From: Leptospira sp. WS4.C2
GTDB lineage: Bacteria; Spirochaetota; Leptospiria; Leptospirales; Leptospiraceae
NCBI RefSeq assembly: GCF_040833985.1
Contig: NZ_CP162139.1
Location: 2,500,001 to 2,564,000, forward strand
Direction of reading: 5' to 3'
DNA: 64,000 nt
This document shows, one piece after another, positions 1-10,351 of the stretch. A program made the position numbers and the translations under genes. Each line of letters begins with the position of its first letter. Positions within the stretch are counted from its first letter, which is position 1. The notes beneath the pieces were generated by a model. The model did not search any database. It worked only from the letters and a program-made list of their open reading frames with translations, and was not told where the DNA came from.

Positions 1-1757
1 GCATTTTCCTCTTCCGTCAGTCCATCGGTATAAAACAAAAATTGGTCCCCTGGTTGAAAATTATATTCTTCTTCTCCGTAAGTGAGTCCAGAGAGAATGC
101 CCAGTGGTTTTCCTTTGGGTTTGATTTCGACCAGTTCCTTTGACTCTGATTTCCAATGAAAAAAAGAAGGATGGCCTGCACTCGATACCATAAATTTTCC
201 TTTTTCCATATCGATATGAAAGTAAGTGGCTGTTGTGAAACGTCCAAATGATTTTTTCACCAAATCTTCGTTCATGGCAGAAAGTAAAAAGGATGGGTTT
301 GACCAATGTTTGTAGTGTTGAAAAAAAGCAAACTTAGAAAGAGAGGCAATGATAGATGCCCCAAGGCCATGTCCCACAACATCAGCGATAAGGATTCCAA
401 ATTTTTTTCCACCTAATGCTTGGAAGTCGTAAAAATCTCCCCCTACTTCATGGGATGGTTGGTAATAAACACTGATATTCATTTGTTCCCAACGAGGTGG
501 CGAAGGAGGAAGGATGGCATTTTGAATTCTTGCGGCAGTGACAATTTCTTTTTGTAAAGTTCCATACTTCACTTCGGAAATACGAAAAAGATTTTCGCCA
601 TAAAGAGTGAGACAAACGACAAAGATAAAAAATCCCCAGTGGGAAGAACGCGGAACTGAATCCAAAATTCCAAGAGACGAAAGAATGTCGTGTGCATTGA
701 AGATAAAAAGGGCAGAGGCACCAATCACAAGTAAAATGGCCTTTGGTTTTTTGGCCACCACCTGGCTCCAAGCAACAATGATTTGGATGACAAGTGTTGG
801 TAAACACAACCAAATAAAAGTTAAAATGGCAACGGACATCGAAATAGTTTCGGTAAACGCTAATGTCAAAATGATAATGGAAAACAAAACATGGAACTGC
901 CACATCATCCGAATGACATTCCAACGCCCAGACCCAATCAACTGATCAAAAAAATACAAACAACTTATGGGAATCAAAAACAAAGTCAAAATAAAAATAA
1001 TAAAACTAGGAAGGACGCTGTCGTAATAGAAAAGTCCAAAAAATCCTGACTGTGATAAAAAATGAATTCCGGAAATGGAAGAAAACCAAGTAAAGGCAAG
1101 GAGTTGTTTTTTCTTTCGCCTTTCAAAAAGATAAAAAGAAAAAAGCCCTAAGATCAAAAAGAAAAATCCAAGGGAAGCAAAGGATTGGCTTCGGTTCGCA
1201 ATTGCTTTGTAATGATCCGTGGGATCCCCATAAAGAGGTGGTTCTGAAAAACCAAGAGGAAGGATTCCCTCTGAAAAAAATACGATATAAACATAACTCC
1301 CCAAACAATCTTCAGGTAATAACAAAACAGGAACAAAACTTCGATTGTATATGACTGTTTCTCTGGGATACAAAGGATCAGAAATCGCAGATCGAAAAAA
1401 CTCTGATTGTAATTTGATTTCTCCGCAATAGGCATCCAAATAAGTAACAAGCCCTCGGAGGAGTAACGATGGTTTTGGATAATCCAACGAATCTCGAAAC
1501 CGAAATCGCGCAGACAAATATTTGGGAGTTGGTTTCTCTAAACTCACATAAGGAATATGATAAGGTTGGTAATCTAACGATAGGTCTTCGATGGCTGGTT
1601 GGAAATAAGCCAATTCTTCTTCTGCGAGAAATCGGTATTCCCATCCGTTAGACCACTTCACGGATTTGTAAGGAAGGAGTGAATCAAAACAAGAGACAAA
1701 ACAAAATAGAGGAAAGATGATGATGAAGAAGAAATGTTTTACATAGGCTCGTTCCAT
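1..1757 (-). CDS. Seven-helix receptor with PP2C/SpoIIE phosphatase domain (3' end outside window)
   Basis: Only the C-terminal tail is missing; about 585 codons are visible. The N-terminus has a hydrophobic signal (FFFIIIFPLFCFVSC, about residues 9-23), then a roughly 130-residue extracytoplasmic region, a run of membrane helices (about residues 175-390), and a PP2C/SpoIIE serine phosphatase domain. Phosphatase landmarks are GGDFYDF, ADVVGHGLGAS, SAGHPSFF and FYTDGLTEEE, which carry the metal-binding aspartates. This matches 7TMR-DISM receptor-phosphatases of spirochaetes, which dephosphorylate anti-sigma-factor antagonists. The ATG at 1757 lies inside the end of the upstream release-factor-like gene (19-nt overlap), so translation is probably coupled. 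The ligand cannot be read from sequence. Confidence 0.9.
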   Translation of the reverse strand, partial: MERAYVKHFFFIIIFPLFCFVSCFDSLLPYKSVKWSNGWEYRFLAEEELAYFQPAIEDLSLDYQPYHIPYVSLEKPTPKYLSARFRFRDSLDYPKPSLLLRGLVTYLDAYCGEIKLQSEFFRSAISDPLYPRETVIYNRSFVPVLLLPEDCLGSYVYIVFFSEGILPLGFSEPPLYGDPTDHYKAIANRSQSFASLGFFFLILGLFSFYLFERRKKKQLLAFTWFSSISGIHFLSQSGFFGLFYYDSVLPSFIIFILTLFLIPISCLYFFDQLIGSGRWNVIRMMWQFHVLFSIIILTLAFTETISMSVAILTFIWLCLPTLVIQIIVAWSQVVAKKPKAILLVIGASALFIFNAHDILSSLGILDSVPRSSHWGFFIFVVCLTLYGENLFRISEVKYGTLQKEIVTAARIQNAILPPSPPRWEQMNISVYYQPSHEVGGDFYDFQALGGKKFGILIADVVGHGLGASIIASLSKFAFFQHYKHWSNPSFLLSAMNEDLVKKSFGRFTTATYFHIDMEKGKFMVSSAGHPSFFHWKSESKELVEIKPKGKPLGILSGLTYGEEEYNFQPGDQFLFYTDGLTEEEN

Positions 1758-2125
1758 TCCAGTTTCTCTTTCTCCAATCTCTTCTTCAACGATTTACGAT
1801 GTTTGTCCTGTTTTTTCTTTCGCAGTTTTTGTAAATTAGAGTTGGATTTGGAAGGATCCAATTCTCTTTCTAATTCTAAACACAACAAATCTCTTGCTTT
1901 ATAACGATTGAGACCTTGGGTTCTGTAGACAGAACATTTGATTTGTTTCCCCGAAGGTTTGTGAACCAATTGTACTGCCGTTGATACCTTGTTTACGTTT
2001 TGTCCGCCTTTACCGCCGGACTTTACGAATCGTTCGTTTAGATCTGCTTCAGAAATTCCTAGTACTTCCATCCGTCTCTGTAGCGAATGATTCTTTTCAA
2101 CAGAAACAGGAAAGGTTAAGGGCAT
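1739..2125 (-). CDS. Peptide chain release factor-like protein, ArfB/ICT1 type
   Basis: A 128-aa protein with the class-I release-factor catalytic GGQ motif (SGGKGGQNVNK, about residues 36-46) and no codon-recognition domain. It ends in a very basic tail (KLRKKKQDKHRKSLKKR region). This is the layout of ArfB (YaeJ)/ICT1, which enters stalled ribosomes without a stop codon and hydrolyses peptidyl-tRNA, the tail sitting in the empty mRNA channel. Assignment to ribosome rescue is by family; PrfH-like relatives are an alternative. The stop overlaps the start of the downstream phosphatase gene. Confidence 0.85.
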   Translation of the reverse strand: MPLTFPVSVEKNHSLQRRMEVLGISEADLNERFVKSGGKGGQNVNKVSTAVQLVHKPSGKQIKCSVYRTQGLNRYKARDLLCLELERELDPSKSNSNLQKLRKKKQDKHRKSLKKRLEKEKLEWNEPM

Positions 2126-2174
2126 TTGAGAATAGACTTTAGATAGAATTGGTCAAGAAATTTTTTTCCTAAAC

Positions 2175-2867
2175 TTAATGAGTAGATGCTTCAATTTCTA
2201 AAATACGTTTTCTTAGATCAGAAGCTGTTTCATAGTTTTCGATTTGAATGGCATTGAACTTTTGGATGTACAATCCGATGAGTTCATCTCCCATCTTTCC
2301 TGGAACAGAGAGGGCTTTTTTAAAATTATCAATGTCAAGAGTTGGATGGTTGTTGTGGAAGTAGTCCACAATTCGTTCCATTTTGAGTCTAGTGGCTTCA
2401 CGAGCAATTCCTGAAGTGTTACGGAATTCTAAGGAAAGACTCGCAAGAGTCTCTAAGGGTTCACTCACTTGTTCTAAATGCTCAGTTAGGCTTGTAGTTT
2501 GAGTTTTCTTTTCTTTTGCCTTACAAAATTCCACATAACGCATGACCATCGAATTGAACTGCTCCATCCTTTCTTGGATGTATTGGTTTGCCGATTCTTT
2601 GTTCTCCGGCATCTGAAAGTCTGGGAGTTGTACTACATCATAAAGATGGATATTGTCTGAAAGAATCTTCATGAGCTCTTCTTTGGAAGGAAGAGCCACC
2701 GGAGGAAAGGTGACTACTGGGTAGTTATCCCCAATTTTTAAGAAACTGACCACTACATTGGATGCTATGATTTTACCACCAGGAGCAATCGGATTTTCTC
2801 CGAATACATGGCAGTATGCGATTAAGTTACCGGTAGGGTTTGGTTTGGAACCGCGTTCAAAATTCAT
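2175..2867 (-). CDS. Conserved hypothetical protein with C-terminal UVR-like motif
   Basis: 230 aa, no signal peptide and no membrane segment, so probably cytoplasmic. Residues 1-60 look like a small beta-rich domain; the middle (100-190) is helical. The last 35 residues ([19 protein letters not shown]) resemble the UVR helical-hairpin motif found in UvrB, UvrC and McsA, where it mediates protein-protein contacts. I do not recognise the N-terminal part and assign no function. It sits 48 nt downstream of mrp on the same strand. Confidence 0.75.
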   Translation of the reverse strand: MNFERGSKPNPTGNLIAYCHVFGENPIAPGGKIIASNVVVSFLKIGDNYPVVTFPPVALPSKEELMKILSDNIHLYDVVQLPDFQMPENKESANQYIQERMEQFNSMVMRYVEFCKAKEKKTQTTSLTEHLEQVSEPLETLASLSLEFRNTSGIAREATRLKMERIVDYFHNNHPTLDIDNFKKALSVPGKMGDELIGLYIQKFNAIQIENYETASDLRKRILEIEASTH

Positions 2868-2914
2868 AGTGTATCCTTTAGACTAAGAAAAAGCTCATAA
2901 GAAACAAGTGATTT

Positions 2915-3967
2915 TTAATCTTCCCACTGACTGATTTGGTCTTCTAAATTTTTTGCAATGCGAAAATAGGCTTCTTTTAGAGGCGACTCACCCAGGTCAA
3001 GTAAGGCTGGTTTTCCCGACTCCCCGGAACTCATCATATCCAAAGTAAGTGGAACCGACCCCAGTTCTGGGACACCCACTTGTTTAGAGAGTTTTTCCCC
3101 TCCCCCTTTCGAAAAAACATCTGTTACATGGCCACATTTGGGGCAAGCAAACCCAGACATATTTTCCACAATCCCAAGAATCGGTACTTTTACTTGTTTG
3201 AACATGGCCGCAGCCCTTCCTGCATCCAGGACTGCCACTTCTTGGGGAGTAGTGACAATCACAGCACCATCCAAGTCAATGAGTTGGGCAAGTGAAAGTT
3301 GGACGTCTCCTGTGCCTGGAGGTAAATCAATGAAAAGATAGTCTAACTCTCCCCAAACAACATCGTATAAGAACTGTTCAATGGCCTTGCCGAGCATGGG
3401 CCCTCGCCAAACAACGGGTTGGTCTTCGGATACCAAAAAAGAAAAGGAAATCAGTTTGATTCCATGTTTTTCGATCGGATAAATTTTATCTTCTTCGGAT
3501 TTTAATGCGACACGGCCATTGATTCCAAACATCTTTCCAAGGGAAGGTCCGTAGATATCAGCATCAAGTATCCCCACCTTCTTTCCGTTACGTGCGAGAG
3601 TGGCCGCAAGGTTTGCCGTAACAGTAGACTTACCCACACCACCCTTTCCCGATCCAACTGCGATGACTTTTTTAACACCAAAGATTCTGTTCCCATCTTC
3701 CATCTTTAGGTTTTGGTCTACTTCAAATTTGATTTTGACCTTACCTGCACCTTCGATTTTGGAAATGAGCTGTCTTGTTTGTGCTTCCAGTCCAATTTGT
3801 AATCGTCTATCGGCATTGGGAGTTTTGATTAAAATTTCAATTCCATCCTCTGTGGGAGTGACTGCAGCAACCATTCCCAAACTCACGATGTCTTTTTTTA
3901 ACTCAGGATGTTTTACCTGCATGAGTTGTCTTTGGATGCTTGTTAAATCTACTTTTGAATTTGCCAT
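2915..3967 (-). CDS. mrp: Mrp/ApbC iron-sulfur cluster carrier ATPase
   Basis: 350 aa. Residues 8-80 form the MIP18/DUF59-type domain; residues 100-345 form the MinD-like P-loop ATPase with a deviant Walker A ([11 protein letters not shown], 105-115), an IDLPPGTGD motif and a CPKC pair near residue 275. The CxxC binds a bridging [4Fe-4S] cluster at the dimer interface that is passed to apo-proteins in the cytoplasm. Length and motif order are those of Mrp/NBP35. It lies 11 nt upstream-to-downstream of the metallophosphoesterase gene on the same strand. Confidence 0.95.
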   Translation of the reverse strand: MANSKVDLTSIQRQLMQVKHPELKKDIVSLGMVAAVTPTEDGIEILIKTPNADRRLQIGLEAQTRQLISKIEGAGKVKIKFEVDQNLKMEDGNRIFGVKKVIAVGSGKGGVGKSTVTANLAATLARNGKKVGILDADIYGPSLGKMFGINGRVALKSEEDKIYPIEKHGIKLISFSFLVSEDQPVVWRGPMLGKAIEQFLYDVVWGELDYLFIDLPPGTGDVQLSLAQLIDLDGAVIVTTPQEVAVLDAGRAAAMFKQVKVPILGIVENMSGFACPKCGHVTDVFSKGGGEKLSKQVGVPELGSVPLTLDMMSSGESGKPALLDLGESPLKEAYFRIAKNLEDQISQWED

Positions 3968-3978
3968 GGTTTGTCCTT

Positions 3979-4842
3979 TTAGATGACACCTTCCGACTCT
4001 TCATAAAAAATCGGATTCGTCTCGATGAATTTGTCTTCTGAATAAATAAAACGTCGGTATTTGGTAGAGTTTTCTATCTCAATCAAATGAAATCCACATT
4101 CATGATTTCTGTCCGATAACCTTGTGCTTGATGCAGAATTTACAATCGCAAAAGGAGCATTGGGGCCAGGAAGTTTGACCCAGTTGGTATGGGTATGTCC
4201 ATGTAAGTACAGTAGCGGTGGATTAGATTTTAATTTTTCTACTACTTCTCCACGGTTTGTCATCCGGTGTGCTTTGGATTCAATTTCACTTGTTGGATTC
4301 CAAAGGGGATGATGGCAGACAAGAACATAAGGTTCTTTGACTAAACTAAGAGTTTTTTGAATTACTTCTGGAGCAACATATCCATTGGCAGTAATCCTAG
4401 GAATTGCAAAGTTGGAATCCCAACCAATAAAAAGTTTTCCACCAATTTTTTTAGAACGTATGTAGAGTTCTGGATCAAGAGAGGTTCCAGCCCACTCCCC
4501 AAATGTTTTTTCAAATAATGGATTTGGACCTATCGCTCTTTTTTGATAACGATCATGGTTACCAGGAATCAGAAATGTTTTGTCCGTAAGTAAAGGGGCC
4601 AAAATTTCTTTAGCGTTTTCAAATTCGCGAGGATGAGAAACATTTGTCAAATCACCCGAAATAATAAGAGCATCATATTCTAATTTACTAATGGCCTCAA
4701 CCATAGCCGAAACCAATACCAATGGATGTTTTGATTTACGTCTCAACCTATAATTGAGATAACCGACAATTGCTTTTCCTCGAAGTGAAAACAAAGAAAG
4801 TTTCTTCGGGAAATGTAAGTCGGAAATATGTAGGATTTTCAT
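3979..4842 (-). CDS. Calcineurin-like metallophosphoesterase
   Basis: 287 aa with the full set of phosphoesterase motifs in order: DLHF (D8, H10), SGDLTN, PGNHDR, CHHP and HGHTHTN, which ligate two metal ions. There is no signal peptide, so a cytoplasmic enzyme acting on a phosphoester such as a nucleotide or signalling molecule is expected; related proteins include CpdA-type cAMP phosphodiesterases and 3',5'-nucleases. The substrate cannot be told from sequence. The start overlaps the end of the lipoyl-domain gene by 4 nt (ATGA), so the two are cotranscribed. Confidence 0.9.
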   Translation of the reverse strand: MKILHISDLHFPKKLSLFSLRGKAIVGYLNYRLRRKSKHPLVLVSAMVEAISKLEYDALIISGDLTNVSHPREFENAKEILAPLLTDKTFLIPGNHDRYQKRAIGPNPLFEKTFGEWAGTSLDPELYIRSKKIGGKLFIGWDSNFAIPRITANGYVAPEVIQKTLSLVKEPYVLVCHHPLWNPTSEIESKAHRMTNRGEVVEKLKSNPPLLYLHGHTHTNWVKLPGPNAPFAIVNSASSTRLSDRNHECGFHLIEIENSTKYRRFIYSEDKFIETNPIFYEESEGVI

Positions 4843-5081
4843 TCGTTAATATCCATGATTCCAAGGATATCCCCTTTTTTCACTACAGATCCTTCTTCCA
4901 TTATGATTTTTTTTAAGGTACCAGAATAGGGAGATTCCACGGGAAACGCCGCTTTATCCGTTACGAGTTCGATCAATTCGTCCCCAACAGTAACGGAATC
5001 ACCCACGTTTCGGAGCCAACGAACTAATTCGATCTTTTCTGTATCACCCAAATCAGGAGTTTTTAAAAGGAATTCTTTCAT
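4839..5081 (-). CDS. Stand-alone biotinyl/lipoyl-domain protein
   Basis: An 80-aa protein that is only a lipoyl-type beta-barrel. The modified-lysine turn is TDKAAFPV (K43) with the flanking pattern VGDELIELVTDKA as in E2 dehydrogenase subunits; the second half has YSGTLKKIIMEEGSVVKKGD. The DKA turn favours lipoylation over biotinylation (usually MKM). No dehydrogenase or acyltransferase partner is adjacent. I chose the ATG at 5081 because an AAAGGA site lies 8 nt upstream; an in-frame GTG at 5087 is a weaker alternative. Confidence 0.85.
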   Translation of the reverse strand: MKEFLLKTPDLGDTEKIELVRWLRNVGDSVTVGDELIELVTDKAAFPVESPYSGTLKKIIMEEGSVVKKGDILGIMDINE

Positions 5082-5099
5082 GGACACAATCCTTTGTCA

Positions 5100-5144
5100 C
5101 GGGAATGAAAACTGGTTTACAAAACCATGTTTTCCCGTTTTTTT
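5100..5144 (+). terminator. Terminator-like hairpin in leader of the 5169 gene
   Basis: Arms GAAAACTGGTTT (5107-5118) and AAACCATGTTTTC (5122-5134) pair over 12 bp with one bulged T and a 3-nt loop. Seven T residues follow at 5138-5144. This has the form of an intrinsic terminator read rightwards, but it stands in the gap between divergent genes, 25 nt before the 5169 start. It could be a leader attenuator or stop readthrough. Confidence 0.5.
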
Positions 5145-5168
5145 AACATAAAAGTTTAGCGAACCTCA

Positions 5169-6005
5169 ATGGGAAACGAGAAAATCAAATACAAAGGCAC
5201 GGAAATCATCGAAAACTTGGACCAATTGATTCAAAAGGACTATTTCCATTTTGAATTAAAAGGACTCACCAAGTCAACACGAGATATAGTCAATGAAGTA
5301 GTTCAGGGAATTTTAAACCGCGTTGGGGCAAACCCACTGACTTCCTTTCATTTGTTTAGCGGTCTTATGGAAGCCCTCTTAAATGCTGTAAAAGCGAACA
5401 CTCGTTTTGTGATCTTTCAAGATGAACTTTTGAATAAACTCACAGCACAGGGACAAACTCCAGAAGAAGAAGCAGAAGAGTTATTAGATATTATTTTAGA
5501 AACAGAACCTTTACGTGATGCAATGCAACGTTACATTGTACCAAATAAAATCAAAAAAGTGGTTCAAAAAATTCTGACTTTATCTGACAAAAAAAGATCA
5601 AAAAAACACAACCTATCTATCGATGAAAAAGAATTCTTAACTATCGTTAGAGAAAAAGTAAAAAAGTATGATCTTAAAATTTCAATGAAAATTGAAATTA
5701 GACCAACATCAGTTTACATTCGAATTAGGAACGATTCTCCCATCATGGGAATGGATTTAACTCGGATTCGCAAAAGTAGAGAAAGGCATGCAGAACTTGC
5801 CAAACAAGGAAACTCAGCAGAGTTTTTTAGACCAGACTTTTTGGATGAAAAAGAAAGTGCTGGGTTTGGGATTGCGATGATTGACGAAGGTTTTTATAAT
5901 TTAGGCCTTGATCCATTGGATTGTTTTGATATCCAAACCAGTAAAAAAACAACAACGGTTTACCTCAACTATCCGTTAGAGGCTCTCCAAAAGATGGAGT
6001 TTTGA
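5169..6005 (+). CDS. GHKL (histidine-kinase-like) ATPase protein of unknown role
   Basis: 278 aa. An N-box-like helix ([12 protein letters not shown], about residues 66-77) and a late glycine loop ([11 protein letters not shown], about 236-246) mark a GHKL ATP-binding fold, with a charged helical insert (about 95-170) between them. No dimerisation/phospho-acceptor histidine domain, membrane segment or receiver is present. It may be an anti-sigma-type or regulatory kinase, or a degenerate ATPase. Its stop overlaps the pabBC start by 4 nt, so the two are translated together, though no functional link is evident. Confidence 0.7.
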   Translation: MGNEKIKYKGTEIIENLDQLIQKDYFHFELKGLTKSTRDIVNEVVQGILNRVGANPLTSFHLFSGLMEALLNAVKANTRFVIFQDELLNKLTAQGQTPEEEAEELLDIILETEPLRDAMQRYIVPNKIKKVVQKILTLSDKKRSKKHNLSIDEKEFLTIVREKVKKYDLKISMKIEIRPTSVYIRIRNDSPIMGMDLTRIRKSRERHAELAKQGNSAEFFRPDFLDEKESAGFGIAMIDEGFYNLGLDPLDCFDIQTSKKTTTVYLNYPLEALQKMEF

Positions 6006-7891
6006 TACAGACAGTTCCAATGACTTGGGAATCTTTCGAAGAAGAATACCGGAAAACCGGTGGCCTTCTTTTCGAAGATTCTCTCAGCCGTCCCGGTTTC
6101 ACAATTTGCGATTGGTATTTTGATCCCAAAGAAGAAGTCCAAATCTTCTATACAAAGAACAAACCAATTGCAGAAACAATCAAAACCAGCTTATCGAAGT
6201 TAGATGAGTCTCGAAATAAAGGTGATTATCCTTGTGGAACATTTTTTTTTGAACTAGGATATTTTTTTATCGAAGGGATGGATCTAAATTCCTCTGGACT
6301 CACGGAAGGAACTCCCCTCCTCCAGTATACAATCTATAAACAAAAAAAGAAAATCAGATATCCAAACCCAACGCCTAGCCAACTTCAGGCCACCAATTTA
6401 AAGAAGATGGAAGTCCATTGGGACAAAGAAACTTATACCAAAAAATGGGAAAAAACAAGAGAGGCGCTCCTACTCGGCGAAAGTTATGAATTGAATCTAT
6501 GTTTTCCTGTATCCTTATCAATCGAAGGAGATTTGTTTTTATACTACCAATCCTTAAAGGCAAAACAAAAAACAAAATACTCAGCTTACTTTCCGAACAA
6601 AGATTCTAGAATTTTATCCTTCTCTCCCGAATTATTCTTTGAAGTAAATGGAGATCAAATCCAAACAGAACCGATGAAAGGAACGATTCTTCGCGGTAAT
6701 ACATCGAAAGAAGATGCGGAAAACAAATCCATTCTCCAAACGTCTGCGAAAGAAAGAGCAGAAAATGTGATGATTACCGATCTCTACAGAAATGATTTGG
6801 GAAGAATTGCCAAACAAGGAACTGTGCAAGTGACTGATCTATTTTTAGTGAAGGGCCTTTCTACTGTTTGGCAAATGGTATCCAAAGTCGAAGCCAAACT
6901 AAAAGAACCATTTACTTGGTTACCTGTATTAAAAGCTCTCTTTCCCTCGGGCTCTGTGATTGGAGCGCCAAAACGTAAGTCCTTTGAAATTCTGCGAAAT
7001 TTGGAGGATCATGATAGAGGATTATACACCGGATCTTTATTCGTATCAGAACTGTTAGATGGTAAACCTTGGATTCGATCCAGTGTTACCATCCGCACCA
7101 TGCACTTAAAACCAGATGGAGATCTTTGGTTTGGTTCCTATGGAGTGGGTAGCGGGATCACGGTTCTCTCAGACGCTCCTGCAGAATATGACGAATGCCT
7201 TTCAAAATTAAAGTTTATCAAAAATCCCCATCTTCCCCCATTTGAAATCTTAGAAACATTACGATTCTATAATGGACATTATTTCTTAAAAAACCTCCAT
7301 TTGGAGCGAATGGAAAAAGCGGCAAATCGCTTCGGTTTTCCATTTTCAAAATCCAATGCAGAAGCCACTCTAAAGACCTTAGCCGATGTATCCAAAGGAC
7401 TTTTACGTGTTCGATTGTTACTCAGCGAAAGAGGAGAATTTCGTGGAGAAACTTTTGCATTAACGAAACAAAAAAAAAGACCAACAATTCGCCTTGGTTT
7501 TGCAAACCAACCGGTAGATTCAAAAGATATTTTTCTATACCACAAAACCACAGAGAGAACCTACTACAATGAACAATTGGAAGATTGTAAATCCAGAGGA
7601 ATGGATGACTGTATTTTGTTTGATACAAACGGGCAGGTATTAGAAACCAATATTCGGAATCTTTTCCTACGCAAAGGTAATGTTTGGATGACACCCACAC
7701 TCGTTACAGGAGGCCTTCCCGGAGTTTTTCGAGAGGCCCTGATACAGAAGGGTTGGGTAAAAGAAAAAGCCCTCTACAAAAGTGATGTAGAAACTGCAGA
7801 TCAAATCCTTGTGGGAAATTCTTTACGTGGATTCGAAAGAGTCGAGTTCATTTCGAATCATTCACCAGCTGAAAATCTTCATTCCTTATAG
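6002..7891 (+). CDS. pabB: Aminodeoxychorismate synthase component I fused to aminodeoxychorismate lyase (PabB-PabC)
   Basis: 629 aa with two enzymes. Residues about 110-400 are the chorismate-binding domain: [33 protein letters not shown], and [17 protein letters not shown]. Residues about 415-629 are a class-IV PLP aminotransferase fold (catalytic lysine in [13 protein letters not shown], then [18 protein letters not shown]). Together they turn chorismate into 4-amino-4-deoxychorismate and then p-aminobenzoate for folate. The PabA glutaminase is not in this window. The start is probably TTG at 6002 (GGAG just upstream, TTGA overlap with the previous stop); ATG at 6020 is the alternative. 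Confidence 0.93.
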   Translation: MIQTVPMTWESFEEEYRKTGGLLFEDSLSRPGFTICDWYFDPKEEVQIFYTKNKPIAETIKTSLSKLDESRNKGDYPCGTFFFELGYFFIEGMDLNSSGLTEGTPLLQYTIYKQKKKIRYPNPTPSQLQATNLKKMEVHWDKETYTKKWEKTREALLLGESYELNLCFPVSLSIEGDLFLYYQSLKAKQKTKYSAYFPNKDSRILSFSPELFFEVNGDQIQTEPMKGTILRGNTSKEDAENKSILQTSAKERAENVMITDLYRNDLGRIAKQGTVQVTDLFLVKGLSTVWQMVSKVEAKLKEPFTWLPVLKALFPSGSVIGAPKRKSFEILRNLEDHDRGLYTGSLFVSELLDGKPWIRSSVTIRTMHLKPDGDLWFGSYGVGSGITVLSDAPAEYDECLSKLKFIKNPHLPPFEILETLRFYNGHYFLKNLHLERMEKAANRFGFPFSKSNAEATLKTLADVSKGLLRVRLLLSERGEFRGETFALTKQKKRPTIRLGFANQPVDSKDIFLYHKTTERTYYNEQLEDCKSRGMDDCILFDTNGQVLETNIRNLFLRKGNVWMTPTLVTGGLPGVFREALIQKGWVKEKALYKSDVETADQILVGNSLRGFERVEFISNHSPAENLHSL

Positions 7892-7919
7892 GGAAGATTC
7901 CCTTCCACCCGGAATTCGA

Positions 7920-9338
7920 TTATAAAATAAACCGACTTAAATCCTTATCTTCAATGATTCCTTTGAGTTTTGCAGACACATAACTTTCGTTAATTACCAC
8001 TTGTTTCTGGTCTTCTGGAAGATCGGGTGCATCAAAACTCGTATCTTCCAAAAGTTTTTCCATGATGGTGTTTAGTCTTCTTGCCCCAATGTTTTCATTT
8101 TTTTCATTCATCTGAAACGCTAACTTAGCGATCTCTGCAATCCCATCGGTTGTGTATTCAATCTTTACCCCTTCTGTGGCGAGAAGTGCTTCATATTGTT
8201 TGGTGAGAGAAGATTTGGGCGTTGTGAGAATTTTGATAAAATCAGATTCTGTGAGAGTTTCTAGTTCCACACGAATGGGGAAACGGCCTTGGAGTTCTGG
8301 AATGAGATCCGATGGTTTTGTCATGTGGAAGGCACCGGCAGCGATAAAAAGAATATGGTCAGTTTTGATCGGCCCAATCTTTGTGTTTACTGTGGATCCT
8401 TCTACAATCGGTAAAAGGTCTCTTTGAACCCCTTCTCGAGATACATCTGCCCCTTGGCGTCCTTCTCTACCGGCAATTTTATCAATTTCATCTAAAAAAA
8501 TAATTCCCATCTCTTCCACACGTCTCACGGCTTCCGATTGGATTTTGTCTGTGTCGATGAGTTTTTCTGCTTCCGATTCCGTAAGCAGTTTTTGTGCATC
8601 AGATACTTTTACCTTTCGTTTGCCTGATTTTTTAGGCATCAAATCCCCAAGTAAACTCTGGAGTTGGTTGTCCATATCTTCCATATTACCAGCACCAAAT
8701 ACTTGCAACATGGGCATTCCGGTCGGTGCCGAAGGTTTTGGAATATCAATTTCAATTTCTTGGTCGCCGAGGATTCCTTTACGTAGTTTTTCTCGAAACT
8801 TTTCTCTGGATTCTTTGTAACTAGTTTGTCTTTCTTTTTCTTCTGGATTTAGATCTTCTTCTTTTTTATGAAAGATAGGAGGTAAAATCGCATCGAGAAC
8901 TATCTCTTCTGCTTTTTCAATGGCTTTGTCTTTGACTCGGTCCCGAAACTCTGCTTTGACTAAATTGAGAGCACCCATGGCCAAATCACGAATCATGGAT
9001 TCCACATCACGACCCACATAACCTACTTCTGTATACTTGGTAGCTTCCACTTTTAAAAAAGGAGCACCACATAACTTAGACAAACGGCGAGCAATTTCAG
9101 TTTTCCCCACACCTGTGGGGCCAATCATAATGATATTTTTTGGATAAATTTCTTCCCGGAGGGATTCATCCAACTTACGACGTCTGGAACGATTCCGTAA
9201 AGCTACTGCCACAGCACGTTTTGCTTTGGTTTGGCCAATGATATGTTCGTCCAAACGTTCTACAATTTGGCGTGGAGTTAATTCTTCTGCCGGATTTTCG
9301 GATCCGACAACTTCAGCGAGAATGGTTGGGTATGTCAT
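7920..9338 (-). CDS. hslU: ATP-dependent protease ATPase subunit HslU
   Basis: 472 aa, the usual HslU length. An AAA+ ATPase with Walker [10 protein letters not shown], Walker [11 protein letters not shown], the I-domain in the middle (about residues 115-245) and the C-terminal tail ending in SRFIL that docks into HslV. It unfolds substrates and feeds them into the HslV chamber. I start at ATG 9338 because GAGGA sits 9 nt upstream; a TTG at 9353 in frame would overlap hslV and has no good site. It lies 1 nt after the hslV stop. Confidence 0.97.
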   Translation of the reverse strand: MTYPTILAEVVGSENPAEELTPRQIVERLDEHIIGQTKAKRAVAVALRNRSRRRKLDESLREEIYPKNIIMIGPTGVGKTEIARRLSKLCGAPFLKVEATKYTEVGYVGRDVESMIRDLAMGALNLVKAEFRDRVKDKAIEKAEEIVLDAILPPIFHKKEEDLNPEEKERQTSYKESREKFREKLRKGILGDQEIEIDIPKPSAPTGMPMLQVFGAGNMEDMDNQLQSLLGDLMPKKSGKRKVKVSDAQKLLTESEAEKLIDTDKIQSEAVRRVEEMGIIFLDEIDKIAGREGRQGADVSREGVQRDLLPIVEGSTVNTKIGPIKTDHILFIAAGAFHMTKPSDLIPELQGRFPIRVELETLTESDFIKILTTPKSSLTKQYEALLATEGVKIEYTTDGIAEIAKLAFQMNEKNENIGARRLNTIMEKLLEDTSFDAPDLPEDQKQVVINESYVSAKLKGIIEDKDLSRFIL

Positions 9339-9339
9339 T

Positions 9340-9873
9340 TTATAATTCCTCAATCACCAAATTATGGTTCGTATAGATACAAATATCTGCGGTGATTTGC
9401 ATGGCTTTTGTAATGATCTCCCTCGGATCCATATCTGTATTTTGGACTAGGGCACGGGCCGCAGAAAGAGCAAAATTTCCCCCAGATCCAATGGCAAGCA
9501 CGCCGTCATCAGGTGAGATCACATCGCCAGTTCCCGAAATTAAAAAAGATTCATTGGCATCACAAACAATCAGGAGGGCTTCGAGTCTACGTAACATTCG
9601 GTCCATCCTCCACTCACGAGCTAGTTCGACCGCTGCACGAGACACAGACCCACCATGTTCATTTAATTTTTTTTCAAAGAGTTCAAAAAGAGTAAATGCA
9701 TCGGCAGCACTGCCAGCAAATCCAGCGATCACCTTACCGTTGTAAAGTCGTCTGACTTTTTTTGCGGTATGTTTCATCACGGTGCTTCCCATGGATACTT
9801 GACCGTCTCCCCCTACGGCAATTTTACCGTTTTTACGAACAGAAAGGATGGTCGTTGCATGAATTGTTTCCAT
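9340..9873 (-). CDS. hslV: ATP-dependent protease peptidase subunit HslV
   Basis: 177 aa, threonine peptidase of the proteasome fold. The N-terminus reads [13 protein letters not shown]; alignment with E. coli HslV puts the catalytic threonine at T7, after removal of a six-residue leader. GGDGQVSMG and [14 protein letters not shown] are further family signatures. It forms the double-ring chamber that HslU serves. It is followed at once by hslU and preceded, after 46 nt, by an RsbW-like gene and xerD, recalling the xerC/codV-hslV-hslU order of Firmicutes. Confidence 0.97.
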   Translation of the reverse strand: METIHATTILSVRKNGKIAVGGDGQVSMGSTVMKHTAKKVRRLYNGKVIAGFAGSAADAFTLFELFEKKLNEHGGSVSRAAVELAREWRMDRMLRRLEALLIVCDANESFLISGTGDVISPDDGVLAIGSGGNFALSAARALVQNTDMDPREIITKAMQITADICIYTNHNLVIEEL

Positions 9874-9919
9874 ACGGATAAAATTCCAAATCGAGGAGAG
9901 TTGTCGAGAAAAATGAAGG

Positions 9920-10351
9920 TTACTTTCTTTTGATTAGAACCATTTGGTTCCCTAGTTCAAAAGACTGGTCTAAAAAATAATAGTCGGTGAGTTCTTTGAT
10001 CATAAAAAGCCCAATCCCGTGTTCACGGTAATCACTCAAATCAAAACTACGAAGTTCCCCCGGTTCTACTTTTTTTCCATAGTCCCTAAGTTTGATTTCG
10101 ACTCTGTCCTTATCAAATTGTAATTCAATAAAGATGGGTTTGTTTGTTTGCCCAGAATAGGCATGACGAATGATATTCACGATGGCTTCCCCAATCACAA
10201 GTTTTAAGTCCATGGAATCGAATAGAGAAAATCCATGTTCTAAACATAGATTAAAAAAGTAATTACGTGTGTGAGAAACAAAACGGGGGTTGGATGGAAT
10301 TTGGATACGGACTACTTTTGAGTAGTCCGTGGGTTTCTTTTGATTCGACAT
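9920..10351 (-). CDS. RsbW-like serine kinase / anti-sigma factor (GHKL ATPase)
   Basis: 143 aa, a single GHKL ATPase domain: N-box [14 protein letters not shown] (about residues 66-79), G1-like LRDYGKKV, and G2 box [15 protein letters not shown]. Proteins of this size and pattern are RsbW/SpoIIAB-like kinases that phosphorylate anti-sigma antagonists and bind sigma factors. This could pair functionally with PP2C phosphatases such as the one at the left edge, but neither a sigma factor nor an antagonist is adjacent. It overlaps the xerD stop by one base (TAATG). Confidence 0.85.
   Translation of the reverse strand: MSNQKKPTDYSKVVRIQIPSNPRFVSHTRNYFFNLCLEHGFSLFDSMDLKLVIGEAIVNIIRHAYSGQTNKPIFIELQFDKDRVEIKLRDYGKKVEPGELRSFDLSDYREHGIGLFMIKELTDYYFLDQSFELGNQMVLIKRK

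Noticed and set aside
448..924. A 158-codon minus-strand open frame with hydrophobic composition
   Set aside because: It lies within the receptor-phosphatase gene in another frame; the true frame reads through with clear PP2C motifs.
7890..7903. Short inverted repeat AGGGAA/TTCCCT after pabBC as terminator
   Set aside because: The stem is only five or six base pairs with almost no loop and no T-run follows.
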